A stretch of 64,000 nucleotides of DNA from Akebia trifoliata. Its lineage: Eukaryota > Streptophyta > Magnoliopsida > Ranunculales > Lardizabalaceae. The DNA lies in contig CM030714.1 of the NCBI GenBank assembly GCA_017979445.1, positions 14,999,892 to 15,063,891 on the forward strand, read 5' to 3'. Below, piece after piece: positions 46,046 through 59,294 of this stretch. Both the position numbers and the translations under genes were made by a program. Numbering within the stretch: the stretch's first letter is position 1; each line of letters opens with the position of its first letter. Below the pieces are notes generated by a model that was not told where the DNA came from, ran no database searches, and saw only the letters and a program-made list of their open reading frames with translations.

Positions 46046-47415
46046 TATTAGTTCCATATTTTTTTAATCCCGAGACTAATGTTAAGTGTCAAATCGATTT
46101 GTTATTGAAGACATATGAAGACTCCGATAAAATTGTTCAACCGTACGCACCTCGACAAAAAGTTCCAACATCTGTACACAAAAAATAAAAGATAATGAAG
46201 CCACCTAGACCATTCCCCAACACTTAGATGATTGATAGGCCGACCCAGGTTGATTAGGAAAACTCTTTCCTCGACTCGCTCTTTCATTGGATTTTTCGAG
46301 AACCATATATGGTCAAAAAAGGTACATTAGAAATTTTATCACCCTAATACAATCCTCTTCCTTGGTGATTGTTTTAGGACCATATATAGGTAAAATCTAT
46401 TGAACCTTCTAATCGTTTCATCACCAAACTTTCTAAAAACTCGTTTTGACCAGTAAATGCAAAAATTGTAATTTGATCATTTCACCTACTTATGCCATGA
46501 CCCATCCCTTAGTGGAAGTTTGAGGATGTTCTAAATAGTAAGATCTATCAGATCTCCGAACAGCATGTCAATTGGAGCTACCATTTGAAAGTTATGGCTA
46601 GAATACCAATCAAAGGCATTTTTATAATTTTAAGGGTGCCACCTTTGAGATTAATGGCAACGCCGACAACAAGTGCTCAACAGTCATATTTTTGAGCGTT
46701 GAGACATGAAATCCCTCTTTTCTCATATAAACCATCTCTAATTTATTTTTGTTGGTTGCTTCAAACACTAGAGAAGAAACCCTTTCATCTCCAACACTTT
46801 CCATAGATCTCTCTAGCCATAGAAGGCCCCATTCTTAGTTGAGAATACCTTCAACCTAAGCCTCTCCTTGTTTGACCATCTTTATATCTTCTACCCTATC
46901 CTTGCATACATATTGGAATACATCAATGGAGGCTGGAGCATCCTCTTGAAGCAAGGAGAACAAAGTAATAAAGAAGAGATCATCAAGGGCATGAAGACCT
47001 TAAGCAACTAATTGGAAGATCCATTGGTTAAGGCATCCTTGATTAGTCTTCATTCACCTCTTCATCACCTTGCACACATTGGTATATCACTTCAAGCAAG
47101 AAAACAAGTTGAAGAAGGAGTGGAGCTCAAAGACCCAAGTAACTCAAGATCTTGATTGGCAAATCTCTTGTATTGAGTGAGTCTTTGATTTTTGTTTTTA
47201 ATTTGAAAAATCTTTTAAATGAGTTTTTTGGTTTTGTCTTGTAAACCAAGCACTTGCTTAAATCCAGGACTCTCATTAAGTGACAAGGTTATAAGTTTCT
47301 TGAGGACAAAACTTAGAGTTGGAGTGAGTTGCTACCTCTCTCGAATAAGAAGGTTACGAGACTTAGCCTAGGGAAAAATTCTATGTACGGTTCGAGATGA
47401 ACCATAAACCTCATT
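46046..47415 (+). repeat. Truncated 5' LTR of the SIRE-type element
   Basis: Begins TATTAGTTCCATA (TG decayed to TA). Aligns with 52824-54192 including TACGGTTCGAGATGAACC at its end. The part of the 3' LTR after ACCTCATTGATTAGTG, including its downstream TATA-like ACTATAAATC segment, is missing here. Confidence 0.8.
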
Positions 47416-47420
47416 GATTA

Positions 47421-49528
47421 GTGACCACCCGTAGGAATGTGTGGAATATGATTAAGGAAGGTTGGGAACCTCCCGTAGACACATTTGAAGTAGATAGTGT
47501 TACCACTACAGTTCCAAGACCATCAAAGAAATGGACGGAACAAGATAAAATAGACAGTATCAGTAATTTTAAGGTGCTCAATGCCATAACTAATGCCATT
47601 TCTGATGATGAGTATCAACAGATATGCACGTGCTTGTCGGTTAAGCAAGCTTGGAAATTCTAGAGACCTTTCACGAAGACACAAACATTGTTAAGAAGTC
47701 TAAGCTTCAACTCCTCCAAACTCAATTCGAAAATACTAAAATAGAGGAAAATGAAATTGTCTAAGAGTTCTATGCATGTTTGAGTGACATTTGTGACTCT
47801 ATATTTTTTGTAGGGTAGATAGTCCCTCAAGGTAGGATTTGTGCAAAAATCCTAAGATCCCTTCCTAAGAAGTTCGCCTTTGAGGTTACCTCAATCGAGG
47901 AATACCGAGATGTGGTGATTATGATTGTTGAGAAACTCATGGGTTCACTCACTACCTTTGAACTCCATCTCGAAGGTCCTTCCTCAAAAGAGAAGACTCA
48001 GGTCCTAAAAACTTCATCATCAAAATCTGCATTTAAGCGAACATCTCTTGCATCGGGTCTCGATCCCCTTCCTGCAATAATAGAAAAATCATAAATGAGG
48101 ATGATGAAAAGATTGATTCGAATGATGAAGACTTGACTTTCTTAGTCTTAAAGTCCCATAAATTCATCAATAGAAGAGGACCTAGTAATATTAGTAAACG
48201 CAGTCATTCGGTAGATAGAAATAATTCTATAGGTAAATCTTGTGTTTAAACTAAGGGAAGACACTAAGTGTTATACGTGTGGTAGCCGAGGTCACTACTA
48301 GAATGTGTGCCCTACTTAACCAAAGTCTAAAGGTACCACAAGACCTAAGATTAAGGGCACAACAATGGCTACTAAAGCCATGCGGGATGACTCAGATGAG
48401 TCAAAGGTTGAGGAAGAACAAGATACATATTCAAATATTGAAGACTACAACACCCTTCGGATCCTTATGACATCCACCACTTGTTCCATCCCTAAAGTGG
48501 ATGAAGATGAGGTCGAGGATGAGTTATATCAACCTACCTCCTCTCATGACACTTCCTCAAATAAAAGAAGAAGATGATCATGAAGACGATGAATACATGG
48601 ATCTTCAATCAACGTATGACGAGTTAGTCATAAGTCATGTCAAGCTGACCAAAAAGCATGGTCAAGAAGAGATAAAATCAAAACATCTTAAGAATGACCA
48701 TGATAAGGCTATCGAAGACAAATGCTCGCTAGGGATGGAAATTAATGAATTAAAAATTCAATTTGAAACAGCCTACAAAAGACAATCTAGCCTTCTCGTA
48801 TAATCCAAGAAGCCATTTGGTGAGAAAGATGAGGTCCTCACAAATATGAGTAAGATCTTATCTCAACAAGGCAAATGCCACTATGAATCGCTTAAATATT
48901 AAACTTTTTAGGACTCGTGAAGAAAACAAGAAACTAAAGTCAGAAGCCAATGAGCTACAATCTCAGAAAGCTAGATTAGAGTGTAACTACACTCAGGGTA
49001 GTGCAGAGCTTGAAAAAAATCTTATGAGTTCAAAAAACTTATGGGAATAGAAGAGGCTTGGGTTATGATAGGCATACTTCTTTTATACATTCCTCTCCCA
49101 CAGTCTTCGTTCATAGAGAATCATCTACCTCCAATTAAAAGCTTGCTAAACTCGCCACGTGCCATTCTTATGGAGTGTTAGGTTACATGAAGTTTGACTG
49201 TACAAAACCCAGGAACAACAACTCCAAAACCACACAATCCCAAATACGTAAACCTTCAGTGGTCAAACATGTAAGGGATGGCAAGGAGGTTCCGCCAAAA
49301 AGGCAAGAACCGCCTAAATCCAAAGGGAAGAAGAAATTTACTACTCTCGAATTGGACATCAATGTAAGGAATTTATTCAAACAACTTGCCATGATCTTGA
49401 ATATCTTTGGTGCAAGTGAGAAAAATATGGTGGTGCAGAAATACAATAAGAAGAAAATCAAGTCAATAGAACCGAACAAATGCAGATCGCCCTACAAGAA
49501 CTTACCCAAGAAGGAGAAAGCTAAGTAA
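47421..49528 (+). pseudogene. Decayed SIRE-type gag
   Basis: The first clean stretch, 47421-47663, reads NMIKEGWEPPVDTF and ISDDEYQQICTCLSVKQAWK, the Copia gag domain. Basic and acidic linkers follow (48279-48803). A first zinc knuckle is readable near 48265-48310 (CYTCGSRGHY then a stop). Further on, YDRHTSFIHSSPTVFVH (about 49060) precedes a second knuckle CHSYGVLGYMKFDC (about 49166), in which a Cys and a His are replaced by Tyr. Several frameshifts divide it. The long, two-knuckle gag supports the SIRE/Maximus assignment. Confidence 0.7.
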
Positions 49529-49619
49529 AGAAGAAAAACTTCCAGCCCTCTTAAACACAATCCTAAATCCCCAAAAGTGAATATGATGTGAAAAATCAAA
49601 TCTAGGGATGAAAAGTGCC

Positions 49620-50990
49620 TCATGATTTAAATGTGGGAAGTGTCACTCGATGGTATCTAGATAGCGGTTGCTCTAGATATATGACTAGTGACAGGAGTCA
49701 ACTTAGTCACTTTGTTGAGTAGTATTGAGGCTTTGTCACTTTTGGTAATGGAACACTGCTAGGATTGTTAGGCGAGGTACGCTCAGTGGATCGGGTATGC
49801 CCAAGGTTGAAAATATTTTGTGTAGAAGGTTTGAAACATAACCTTTTAAGCATATTTAGATATGTGATAGAAACGACCTGATGAGATTCAACCAAAATGT
49901 GTGTGAGATTACTGATCCTAAAGGAAAAATCTTAATGAGAGGTTTCCGCACATTCGATAACTATTATATTATCGAAGACATCGAAAAAACCATCATTCTG
50001 CGTGTGAGTAATTAGCTCAAGTTAACAAAGTCTAGTTGGGGCATCAACATCTTGACCATGTTTACTATAAGAACCTGTCTTAACATGCTTCAAAAAGTAT
50101 TAGTCAGAGGGTTGTCGAAATTAGGAAATAAAGCTAGAAATGTCTGTAGGGAGTGCCAAATTGGTAAACTAGTTTGAAGTACCCACCAAAAGATATCCAC
50201 TCTAGCTACTTCATATCCTTTAGTATTACTTCATAAAGATCTTGTACATCCAACAAGAGTTCATATTTCTAGAGGTAAGAGACATTTTCAAATAGTAGTA
50301 GATAATCACTTCATATTTTATTTGGTTGCTTTCTTGAAGGAAAAATTCGATACATTTGATGAATTCAAGAACTTCGTTAAGCAACTTCAAACAAAAATAA
50401 AGTCTGTTGTTGGACGGATCGGAAGTGATCATGGTGAGAATTTGAGAATAGTAAATTCACTGAATTCTGTGACAATTATAGGATTTAAAAAATTCTCAGC
50501 TTTATAGATTTCTTAACATTATGGAGTTGTTAAGAGGATCAACTCTGTTCTACAAGTAATGGCTTATTATGCTTCATAGTAAGATTTTTTAGCCAAGTTT
50601 GAACAGGTTTGATCAACAATCGATGAACTATGGAATAGTTTTTCTCCCAGTGTCATGTATTTCAAGGTCTTTAACATCAAATGTTATACTTTTCAGAGAT
50701 CATGAAAACATGAAAAAAGTTAACTTGAGAAATGATAAGGTTATATGTTGGAATATTCATATTTTCCCTTATCGAGTCATGAATTAGAGAACCTACTCCA
50801 TTCAAGTCCATAAATGTTGTGGTTGACGATCAACCAACAAAGGACATAGGTTCAACTGATTTGACGACATTGAGGAGAAAGTATTTCCTATCCTTCGTTG
50901 TCGTGGTCCCCTTTTCTCGTGCTGAAAAACCCACCAATTGTTAAAGGACCATCACCCCAGTCAAATCATTGGAGATCCTCACGCTGGTGT
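49620..50990 (+). pseudogene. Decayed SIRE-type protease, integrase and RT start
   Basis: Bases 49640-49880 hold a protease-like piece (RYMTSDRSQLSHF and FVTFGNGTL) and a gag-pre-integrase piece (CVEGLKHNL). Integrase follows at about 50040-50560: a His-Cys region (CQIGKLV) and VAFLKEKFDTFDEFKNFVKQ with GSDHGEN. At 50620-50830 come VMYFKVF-like and YSIQVHKCCG-like pieces, then near 50950 KDHHPSQIIGDPHAGV, the lead-in to RT. RT itself is not found. Many stops and shifts are present. Confidence 0.65.
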
Positions 50991-50999
50991 ATAAAATAC

Positions 51000-52810
51000 A
51001 CGGCAACTAGAGACGTTCACTTTTGAGTCCTAAAACTCACAATTAGTCTTAATTGGTAAATTTAAGTTTTTGATTTATTACCTTATTTTTTTTAGTAAAA
51101 TCTGAGGTTTAAACCTCATTTCCGTGAATTTATTCTTTTTATAACTTTTTACGATGTTTGAGTCAGTGTAGCCACGTCATGCAAAATTCATCTTATTTCA
51201 AGAACATGTTATTTATTGGTAAATTTGGATACTTATATCCTCATACTGTTCTTAAAATGAGTCTACTTATGGATGATGGAGCCTCATTGCTTTCCGTCAA
51301 CAATTGCCTAAGTAAATATACACATTTTGACCACTTTTTTACTTTCGGTTTTTGCACCAAACGTGTACATCTTGTGTGAAATCCTTTGTTAATGCTTCTA
51401 TTGGTAAATTTGAGGAATTTCAAGACTCTTTGCTCTTGGTCACAAATTGATGAGAAGCTTATGTGCAACATAGAATCTTGTTGGTCCACCACATTTAAAC
51501 GAAACTTGAAAAATATTTTGAGTAATAAGCCTAATTCGATGTTTGTATAGTCAAAATTGAGGTTGTGACTTCTTTTGGTGAAAATTTTCTAATGAGAAAA
51601 TTTTCATGTCACTTTTGGCCATTGTGGCCAACTTTGCCGAAACTTGAGCAACCACGAAACTTATTTTCATTGGTATATTTGGGCTCATAGACCTTATTTA
51701 AGTTTCATCATAAGTGTTACACAATGTTTTAGCTCATTTTTGATAATTTTTATCTCTCTCAGATTCTCAAAATTTTTACGAATTTACACGATCTTAAAAC
51801 ATTTTTTTTTTGAGAGAGAGAGTTGGGGTAAACGAAGTTGATTTTTGGAATATCGAAAACATGAAATACAAGAAAAACAATTTCAAATTTTTTTTGCCCA
51901 AAAATGTTACCAATCGGCGATGCCGAAATTTTGGCCATCAGCTACTGGTGACTCCAATAGGAGACATAAAATTTTATTTTTTCTTTTTTTTCTCACGTGT
52001 TTTGTTTGCCTCTCGAGCTCTAAAACTTGATTCTTGTTCATATATTTCTCATATTTAAATCATTTGATGAGCATAATAGCCAAACATGGTTGCGTAGTAC
52101 AATTCATGTGTTGTAAGTTACCTTATGTAGATGATTTCTACTTTTAAAGTTTAAATTCTTCACACATTTGTCATGCTACAATTTTTAAGTTCTTATTTGT
52201 ATATCTTTACTAGCTTAGTAGCATGTTATGCCAATGTTTCAATAGTAAAATCATTTTGGCATTTATTTTTCATACAGTTGTTCTCTATAGTTAAATCTTT
52301 TATAATCGTCATGTGTGCATTTAAGCATTCATTGACATACTATTTTGCACACATTTGCATATTACGACCGTTAATTATTGATTAATATCTTTATGCGTCG
52401 TTTATCATGCCATGCCTATGCTTTATAGTTATATTATTTTTTGCATGTCTTTGATTGCTTTCGCCATACATCTAGCTCTAATAGTTAAATTTAGTGCGTC
52501 CATGCCTATTATTTTTTCCCTATGCTTCTTGGTATATATCTTGTATTGACATTGGGTTGATTACGTCATTTATCAAATATTGACAAAAAGGTGGAGAATA
52601 TTGTTTCCACTCGTGTGTATTGCCCCAATTGCATTCTACAGGTAAATCATTTAGAGGGAGCTGTATTTAAGGGGAAGCGAAGTAGTTAGAATATTAGATT
52701 TTTATTTTTAAACACTTTTGTAAGATTTTCTAATTGGGTGTAAGTTGTGTTGGTTATTCTGGGAATGTTTTCCAGTCTATTTGGTTTAGTTTAGGTTGTC
52801 TCATAATTTA
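51000..52810 (+). other. Long 3' region of the SIRE-type element
   Basis: AT-rich, many stops, no domain recognised. It ends with the AAAAAGGTGGAGAAT phrase and the polypurine tract at 52812-52823. In SIRE-type elements this interval holds RT/RNase H and an env-like frame; neither can be read here. At 51940 a phrase CTGGTGACTCCAATAGGAG resembles a Tat primer region and may mark a nested fragment. Confidence 0.45.
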
Positions 52811-52823
52811 CAAAGGAGGAGAT

Positions 52824-54530
52824 TGTTAGTTTCATATTTTATCAATCTTGAGACTAATGTTTAGTGTCGGATCGAATTTTCATTGAAGACATATGAAGAC
52901 TCTGGTAAAGTTGCTTAACCGCACACACTTCAACAAAAAGCTCCAACGTGTTTGCAAAAAGCCTAAAAGATAATGAGACCACTTAGTCAATTATTCAATA
53001 CTTAGATGATTGATTGGTTGACTCATATTGATTAGAAAAATTATTTTCCTCGATCCACTCTTTCATCGGACTTTTCGGGAATCATATATGGTAAAAAATG
53101 GGACATTAGAAATTTGACCACCCTCCTTGGAGATTGTTTTAGGGCCTTATAAAGGTAAACTCTATTGCACCTTCGAACCATTTCATCACTGGACTTTCGG
53201 AAATCTCATTTTGACCATAAATGAAAAAATGATATTTTGATGTTTTCACCCACTTATACTCTGGCCCACCCCTTGTTGTAGTTTAGGGATGTTCTACATA
53301 GTAAGATCTATTAGGTCCCTGAACGACATGTCAATTGAAAATATCGTTTGAAAGTTATGGCTAAAATACTCATCAATGGCATTTTTGTAATTTTAAGGAT
53401 GCCACTGTTAATGCCTAATGGCACCGTCGACAACAAATGTTTAATGGCCATATTTTTTACCGTTGAGACACGAATTCCCTTTTTTCTCATATAAACTAAC
53501 TCTAGTTCATTTTTGTTGGTTGGTTCAAACACTAGAGAAGAAATCCTCTCATCGCCAACCCTTTTCATAGATCTATTTAGCCATGGAAGGCCCCATTCTT
53601 AGTTGAGAATACCTTCCACCAAAGCTTCTCCCTATTTGATCATCTTCATCTCTTCTATCCTATCCTTACATACACATTGGAATACATCAATGGAGCTTGG
53701 AGCATCTTCTTGAAGGAAGGAGAACAAAGTAATGAAGAAGAAACCATCATGAGCATGAAGACCTCAAGCAACTAATTGGAAGATCTATTGGTTGAGGCAT
53801 CCTTGATTTGTCTTCATTCACCTCTTCATCACCTTGCACACATTGGTACATCACTTGAAACAAGGAGAAAAGTTGAAGAAGGAGTAGATCTCATAGACCT
53901 GAACAACTCAAGATCTTGATTGGAAAATCTCATGTAATGAGTGAGTCTTCAATTTTTGTTTTTAATTTGAAAAACTTTCCAAAGGAGTTTCTTGGTTTTG
54001 CCTTATAAACTAAGCACTTGCTTGAGTCGAGGACTCTCATCATGTGACTAGGTTATAAGTATCCTAATTAAAGACAAAACTTAGAGTTGAAGTGAGGTGC
54101 TACTTCTCTTGAATAAGAAGGTTACGGTATTTAGCCTAGGGAAAAATTTCATGTACGGTTCGAGGTGAACCATAAATCTCATTGATTAGTGAACACCAAG
54201 ACCTTTGTGAAGGTGACCTTGGGAGTGGAAGTAGGCATGTTACTGAACCATTATAAATCTTGTGTCTCGTGCATCATTTACATTTTCGTAATTTATACAT
54301 ATTAAATGTTTGCATGTCATGATTGAATATGCATTGAATGCCTAGCTCCAAAATGACATGTGAAGAATGATTAATGCATAGTGTATGAATATCGTAGTTG
54401 CATTTTAAGATCTTGAGTAAAATTGTGTTTGGTGAATGATTTAGAACACATAGTCAAATTATTAATTTAAGTTAAAATTCGATAATCAAAATAAATTTTA
54501 ATTTATCCTTTTCACCCTTCTCCAAGACTA
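52824..54530 (+). repeat. 3' LTR of the SIRE-type element
   Basis: Begins TGTTAGTTTCATA after the polypurine tract. Contains TACGGTTCGAGGTGAACC and GGGAGTGGAAGTAGGC, then a TATA-like ATTATAAATC. The end near CACCCTTCTCCAAGACT (54525) is estimated. Confidence 0.7.
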
Positions 54531-54539
54531 GACGCGATA

Positions 54540-56385
54540 CGAAGCCCGGTATTTTCAAAATCAATTTGAAAAAGATATCCTGAACATTGTGGACATCAAC
54601 AATCATATGAAAACTTTTTTTGAAAATTCATTTTGAAATAATTTTTTTTAAATTTTTTTTTTTTTCATTATCAAAATAGAAACAATTTTTCAATATTTTT
54701 CATACGAACAACTTAAATTAATAATCCAAACATTCTAAAGAAATTGAACAAGCTAGAATAATCCATTATGCAACAAATGAACAACAACAATATTTTTTTG
54801 AAAATTATTTTGAAAGATATCCATTCTTTCTAAAGAATGCAAGAAATTCATTTTTTATTTTTTCATTTTCCCTTATTTTATTTAATTTTTTCAATTTTTT
54901 TGAAAAAGCCTCCTAATGGGGCAAATATATGCTATTTTGAGAAAGAAAATTTTCAAAAACACTTTTTTTTGGAAAAACCCCCTAGCGGGGTAGATATTTT
55001 CAAGAAAAAGAAACATTTGAAAAATGTATTTTTTTTAATGTGAAATTTTTAGAGAAAAATTGAAAATTCACATTTTTTGTTCTTTTTGAAAACTCACAAT
55101 CTGTTCTTTATTTTTTAAATAATAAGAAAAAAGACGAAATGATCGTGAAAAATCACAAATTTGATAATCAAAATATGAGCATGTTACAACAACACATCAT
55201 GCAAGAATGACTTAGAGCAATAATCCAAATATTCCACAGATATTGAACAAATCATGAGTCTAGCAATAAAACAATAATATATTTTGCAATAATTGTTCTA
55301 AAAAATAGTCCAAACATTCAAAAGACATTGAATAGACCAAAATAAAGACTACATGAAAACTACAAATGTGATCGAAGACAATGATGATATTTCAACAAAT
55401 AGTTGTGCCCAACTTTAATTATATAAAAATTTAAAAACAAACAAAACATTTGAGGATCAAAATCAAAGAATAAAATCATTCAAAATTATTCAAGAAAAAA
55501 CAAAACAATAATATTCAATAAAATAACGATATGGATCTGGTGAAAATTGGGCAACATAACGCCTCTCATTGATGCATAAAAATATTTTTTTGAAAAAAAT
55601 TATTGGGTGTTACTCAACTCAATCTTCCATTTTGAACATTTTTTTTTTTTAAATTGAATTGTATAGATCCCCTAAGAGATTGTGAAAATATTTTTTCAAA
55701 GAAAAATATGGGGTGTTAGTCAATCCAATTCATCATCGGGGTGTTACTCTTCTCAATTCAAAATCGACAATTAAAATTGAATATAATTTCCCCTCAACAA
55801 TAAAACAATTCATCATTGGAGTGGTGCACAATTTTCAAGTCAATTATGCCCAACAGAAATAGAATTATTGCAAAATGAAATACCAAAGAATTAGATAAAT
55901 AATCTCAATGCATCACCCGATCAATAAAATGCAATCAAAGTGGTGTATCTAAAAGAGAGCAATATGTCTTCTCAGACAAAGCGGCACAACATCTTATGAA
56001 TATAAAGAAACAAGTAGGAATGTATAAGTAAAATGAAAAAAAAAACAAAAAATAGAAAAAAGAATCGTTGTCCAAATGCGGTAGCGATGCACGGTGAAAT
56101 GGGCAAATTATCAGATTAAGAAAGAAAAAGCAAACTAATGGCCCACACATATAAAAAAGAGACAAAAAGATAAAGTAAATCTAAAGAAAAAGAAAAAAAA
56201 GAAGCATCACATAATAGTAAAGCTAAAAGTAGTGGGGATATACATAAAGCTAAAGCTAAAGTTAAAATAAAAGTAAAAACAACCACCAAGTTGCTAGACA
56301 CATGCACAAAGGAGTGCTCTGTCTATTGCAATAAATGCATGGATTAGCAATGGAGTATTGTTCAGAATATCCTGGGTTGTGAAAA
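54540..56385. other. Non-coding AT-rich stretch
   Basis: Rich in TTTTGAAAA words. Diverged repeats occur, such as CCCCCTAGCGGGG against CCTCCTAATGGGG (54910 and 54980) and CATCATCGGGGTGTTACTC near 55730. No gene was recognised. Confidence 0.45.
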
Positions 56386-57289
56386 TGTCTTGACACTTTT
56401 TACGATGAAATAAAAAGCATCCAGTGATAATATTGAGGGATTTTCTGATAATAGGGAGTTGCCACTTAATTTAGGTCTAAGAACCATATAATCACTCTAA
56501 ATGGACCCGGAATAGTTTATAAGTGAGAGACTAGGGAAAGATGTTTGGTTAAGAGTTTCAGAAGGTGTTAAGAACTGAACACACCCGATTGAGACAATTG
56601 GTTACTATGATCTAAACCTATCCTAAGGTCAACTTAAAGTCCAATCATCATCATTTTATGACAAATAAATCAAATAAATCATATGACTAGGATTCCCGTA
56701 AATACTAAACAATTCCTCGAATTTTGTACACAAAGAGGGAATGAATTTGGAAAAAGTCTAAATTACGTCCGATGCCCTAAGGCTCACGTGACAAGTCTTA
56801 TAAAAATTTTTATTTGTTATCGTGTCATATGCACAGTCAACTTGATAAATATTACATGCACAAATAAGTTCCAAATTGATAAATATCACATGTTTAGAAT
56901 TTCCAAATTGATAAAAATTATTACATGCTTAGAATTTCCAAATCGGTAAAAATCCATGTATATAAATAAATTGCCACATTGGAAACATTCACATATACAA
57001 TCTTTTTTTTAAAATGGATTAAAAATTCATATGCACCAATTATTTCCAACTTGATAAAAACTCAAAACTTTTATATAAGCTACCAAATTGGTCGTTAAAT
57101 TGATGTAGAGGTATTTCATGAATGCTTCGAATCTCTGCATATGATAATAACCAAAGCTTGGATTAACAAGAGAATGATACAATCAATGAGGTTTCATCAC
57201 GTAGCAAAACAAACTTTGATCACAAAAATACAAGAAGTGCATTATCGATTATAAAACGAACACAAAAAAAAAACTTATCGAATCAGATG

Positions 57290-57420
57290 AAATCTGGGAG
57301 ACTATTCATGCATGGTTTAAGAGAAAGAAAAATTAAAAAAGAAAATAAATAAATAATAAAGGAAAAAAAGGAAAACAAAAAGAAAAAGGAAAACAACCAA
57401 CTAAAAAAAAAATTGAGCTC
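57290..57420 (+). repeat. A-rich simple sequence
   Basis: Purine-rich GAAAAAG/AAATAAAT stretch inside the minus-strand LTR. Confidence 0.6.
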
Positions 57421-57539
57421 ACCTTGAATGATGGAGGTGTGCTACAGTATAATTCCTTCAAGTGTGATTCAATCAAGAGCTTGTGAGAGTAGGGTGAATG
57501 AAAGCAAGATTTTAAGAAGTTGTGGTTATGATTGCGGGA

Positions 57540-57980
57540 TGAAGGAGGAGGCGTGATGATTCTAGGATGTTATGGGACATTAAAAAGAAAAGAACGTGGA
57601 TCACTAGGGCTGTTGTGGGGCGTCAAAAGGAAAGGAGAGTGATGATTAGGCTGCTATGGGACGTTAAGGAAGAAAGAATGAAGATGACTAAGACTGCTGT
57701 GGTAAGTCAAAGAGAAGAGCGAGTAATGGTTAGGCTACTATGGGAAGTCAAAAGGAAGGAAGGATAATGGCTGGGCTGAAAGTGAAAAGGAGAAGAAGAG
57801 GTTCTGGCTTAGTTGAATGTGAAAGGGAGAAGAAGAGGAGGGTCTGAGCTGCTGTGGACATGGAAAGGAGAGGAAGGGAAGGTTCTGGCTTGGCTGAACA
57901 AAAGAACGTGGTGAGTAGCTGCGTGAAAGGGTGTTGACAGGTACGTCCTCTTCTTCCTTTTTTTTTTCGTCTTATCATTC
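57540..57980 (+). repeat. Purine-rich diverged repeats inside the Tat/Ogre-like LTR
   Basis: Plus-strand phrases of the type GGGCTGTTGTGGGGCGTCAAA and GGCTGCTATGGGACGTTAAG recur at about 57605, 57648, 57690 and 57734. They are followed by GGCTGAAAGTGAAAAGGAGAA and its relatives at 57771, 57813 and 57890. Units are about 43 bp. Confidence 0.6.
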
Positions 57981-58767
57981 TTGCTGTCCAAAAAAAGAAG
58001 AAGGGAGAGAATGTCGAGTGGGAGCTAGGCGTATGTTAAAGTCCCAAAAAATGTGTCCCTCCTTAGGTAGATATAACCCCTTTTTTATAACTTTTTTCTT
58101 CCTAATTTCTCTTTCTTTCCTTCTTGTTGTCGTGTGAGAGAGTGGTGCATCCAACTTATCCAGCCGATCCTTTCATTTTTTGATTTTCTTCCTTCTAGAG
58201 GATCTGTGAGGATCCTCTAAGCACTTTCCTATTGTAAACCTCTGGCCGAACATGTGAAAGTGGTGTTGATCCCATATTTTTCGTGCATTTTTTCTATTCC
58301 TCTTCATGATCCTAATTGAACAAATTTATGTAACATCATTCATTGATTTTTTGGGTTGATGATTAATTGGTGGTGGGCTGAATTTTTAGATGGTTTGTTC
58401 ACCTTTTAATTTCTCTCGACTCTATTGGTAAATTCTCAAAATTTATTGGCTTGATATATCAATTTTCAAGATTGGTTAGTCAATTTTGAATCTTCATGGG
58501 TTAATAAGCCTGTTTAGTCTAAAATACTATTGGTATCCCACTTTCACTTAATTTAACATTTCATTTTCACGTTGGGGTGTATTAAGTAAAAATGTAAATT
58601 TTAATCAATGTGGGTCCAATGTCCAATTTTTTTTATTAATATTCCAATTTTATTATCTCATTATGATCACTAAGGTTTACTCCATATGATAAAAATCATC
58701 ATTTTATGTGATCAATTAGCACCCTTTGCACCGCACGACCTCGCTTTGAAAGAACACGACCGTCACA

Positions 58768-59212
58768 GTCTCCCCCACCTATTCTGTAGACGTCCTTGCC
58801 GCATTGCCCTGACAAACTGTTCAATCTTATGCTTGAAAGATAGTAGGTTCTCTACACTCTCCTAGGTAGCTTCACATTCTGGTATATTCTTCTTTTTAAC
58901 GAAGTACTCCACGTGCTGCTGTTGACTTGAATTACTGCTGACTTGAGACGCTTTCGAGAATTTTGTTGATAACACGCTCTGGTTGAATTGCTGAATGAGA
59001 AGATGAACGTGTTGGAATACTGTGCACGGGATCTGCATGGTTCAAGTTGAGACTTTTTTGCATGAAAGACAAGGTGAATGCCGCGTAACTAGTATAGTAA
59101 CCAAAACTTAGCAAATCTGTACATCCTTGGACTTTGTCTTTAATAGCCTGAAACAATAGTATGAGGGGTTAAATATTGTTGGCTAGTGATAAGTTCAAAA
59201 GGTCTCTTGTTG
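58768..59212 (-). repeat. Inverted internal segment of chromovirus (integrase to PPT)
   Basis: Read on the minus strand it goes from the integrase GQQ region through the HADPVHSIPTR and AIQPERVINKILESV region and the chromodomain tail to the polypurine tract, ending exactly at the base where the LTR would start. It is a second, inverted copy of what is also present in direct orientation at 61660-62117. Confidence 0.88.
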
Positions 59213-59294
59213 GTATCAAAACCATGTTAGTTATAGGTTCATGTTGGTTTCATCACTAAGCTCTTCCTCCAATTCCATTTAGTTCATGCGAACA

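Larger units (their letters stand above)
46046..54530 (+). mobile_element. SIRE/Maximus-type Copia retrotransposon
   Basis: LTR-related arms at 46046-47415 and 52824-about 54530 enclose gag, protease and integrase of Copia order. A long 3' region follows, with the phrase TTGACAAAAAGGTGGAGAAT near 52585 and the polypurine tract AAAGGAGGAGAT before 52824. Two CCHC knuckles in a long gag and a long 3' non-coding/env-like region are features of the SIRE/Maximus lineage. RT beyond its first residues and RNase H are absent. Stops and shifts are frequent, so it is inactive. The 5' LTR lacks its final 350 bp or so and is joined directly to gag. Confidence 0.75.

Noticed and set aside
56116..56307. 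Leucine-rich hydrophobic minus-strand frame that could look like a membrane protein
   Set aside because: Composition follows the A-rich plus strand; no family motif and it lies in repeat DNA.
57567..58137. Several short frames on both strands
   Set aside because: They come from purine-rich diverged repeats inside the minus-strand LTR.
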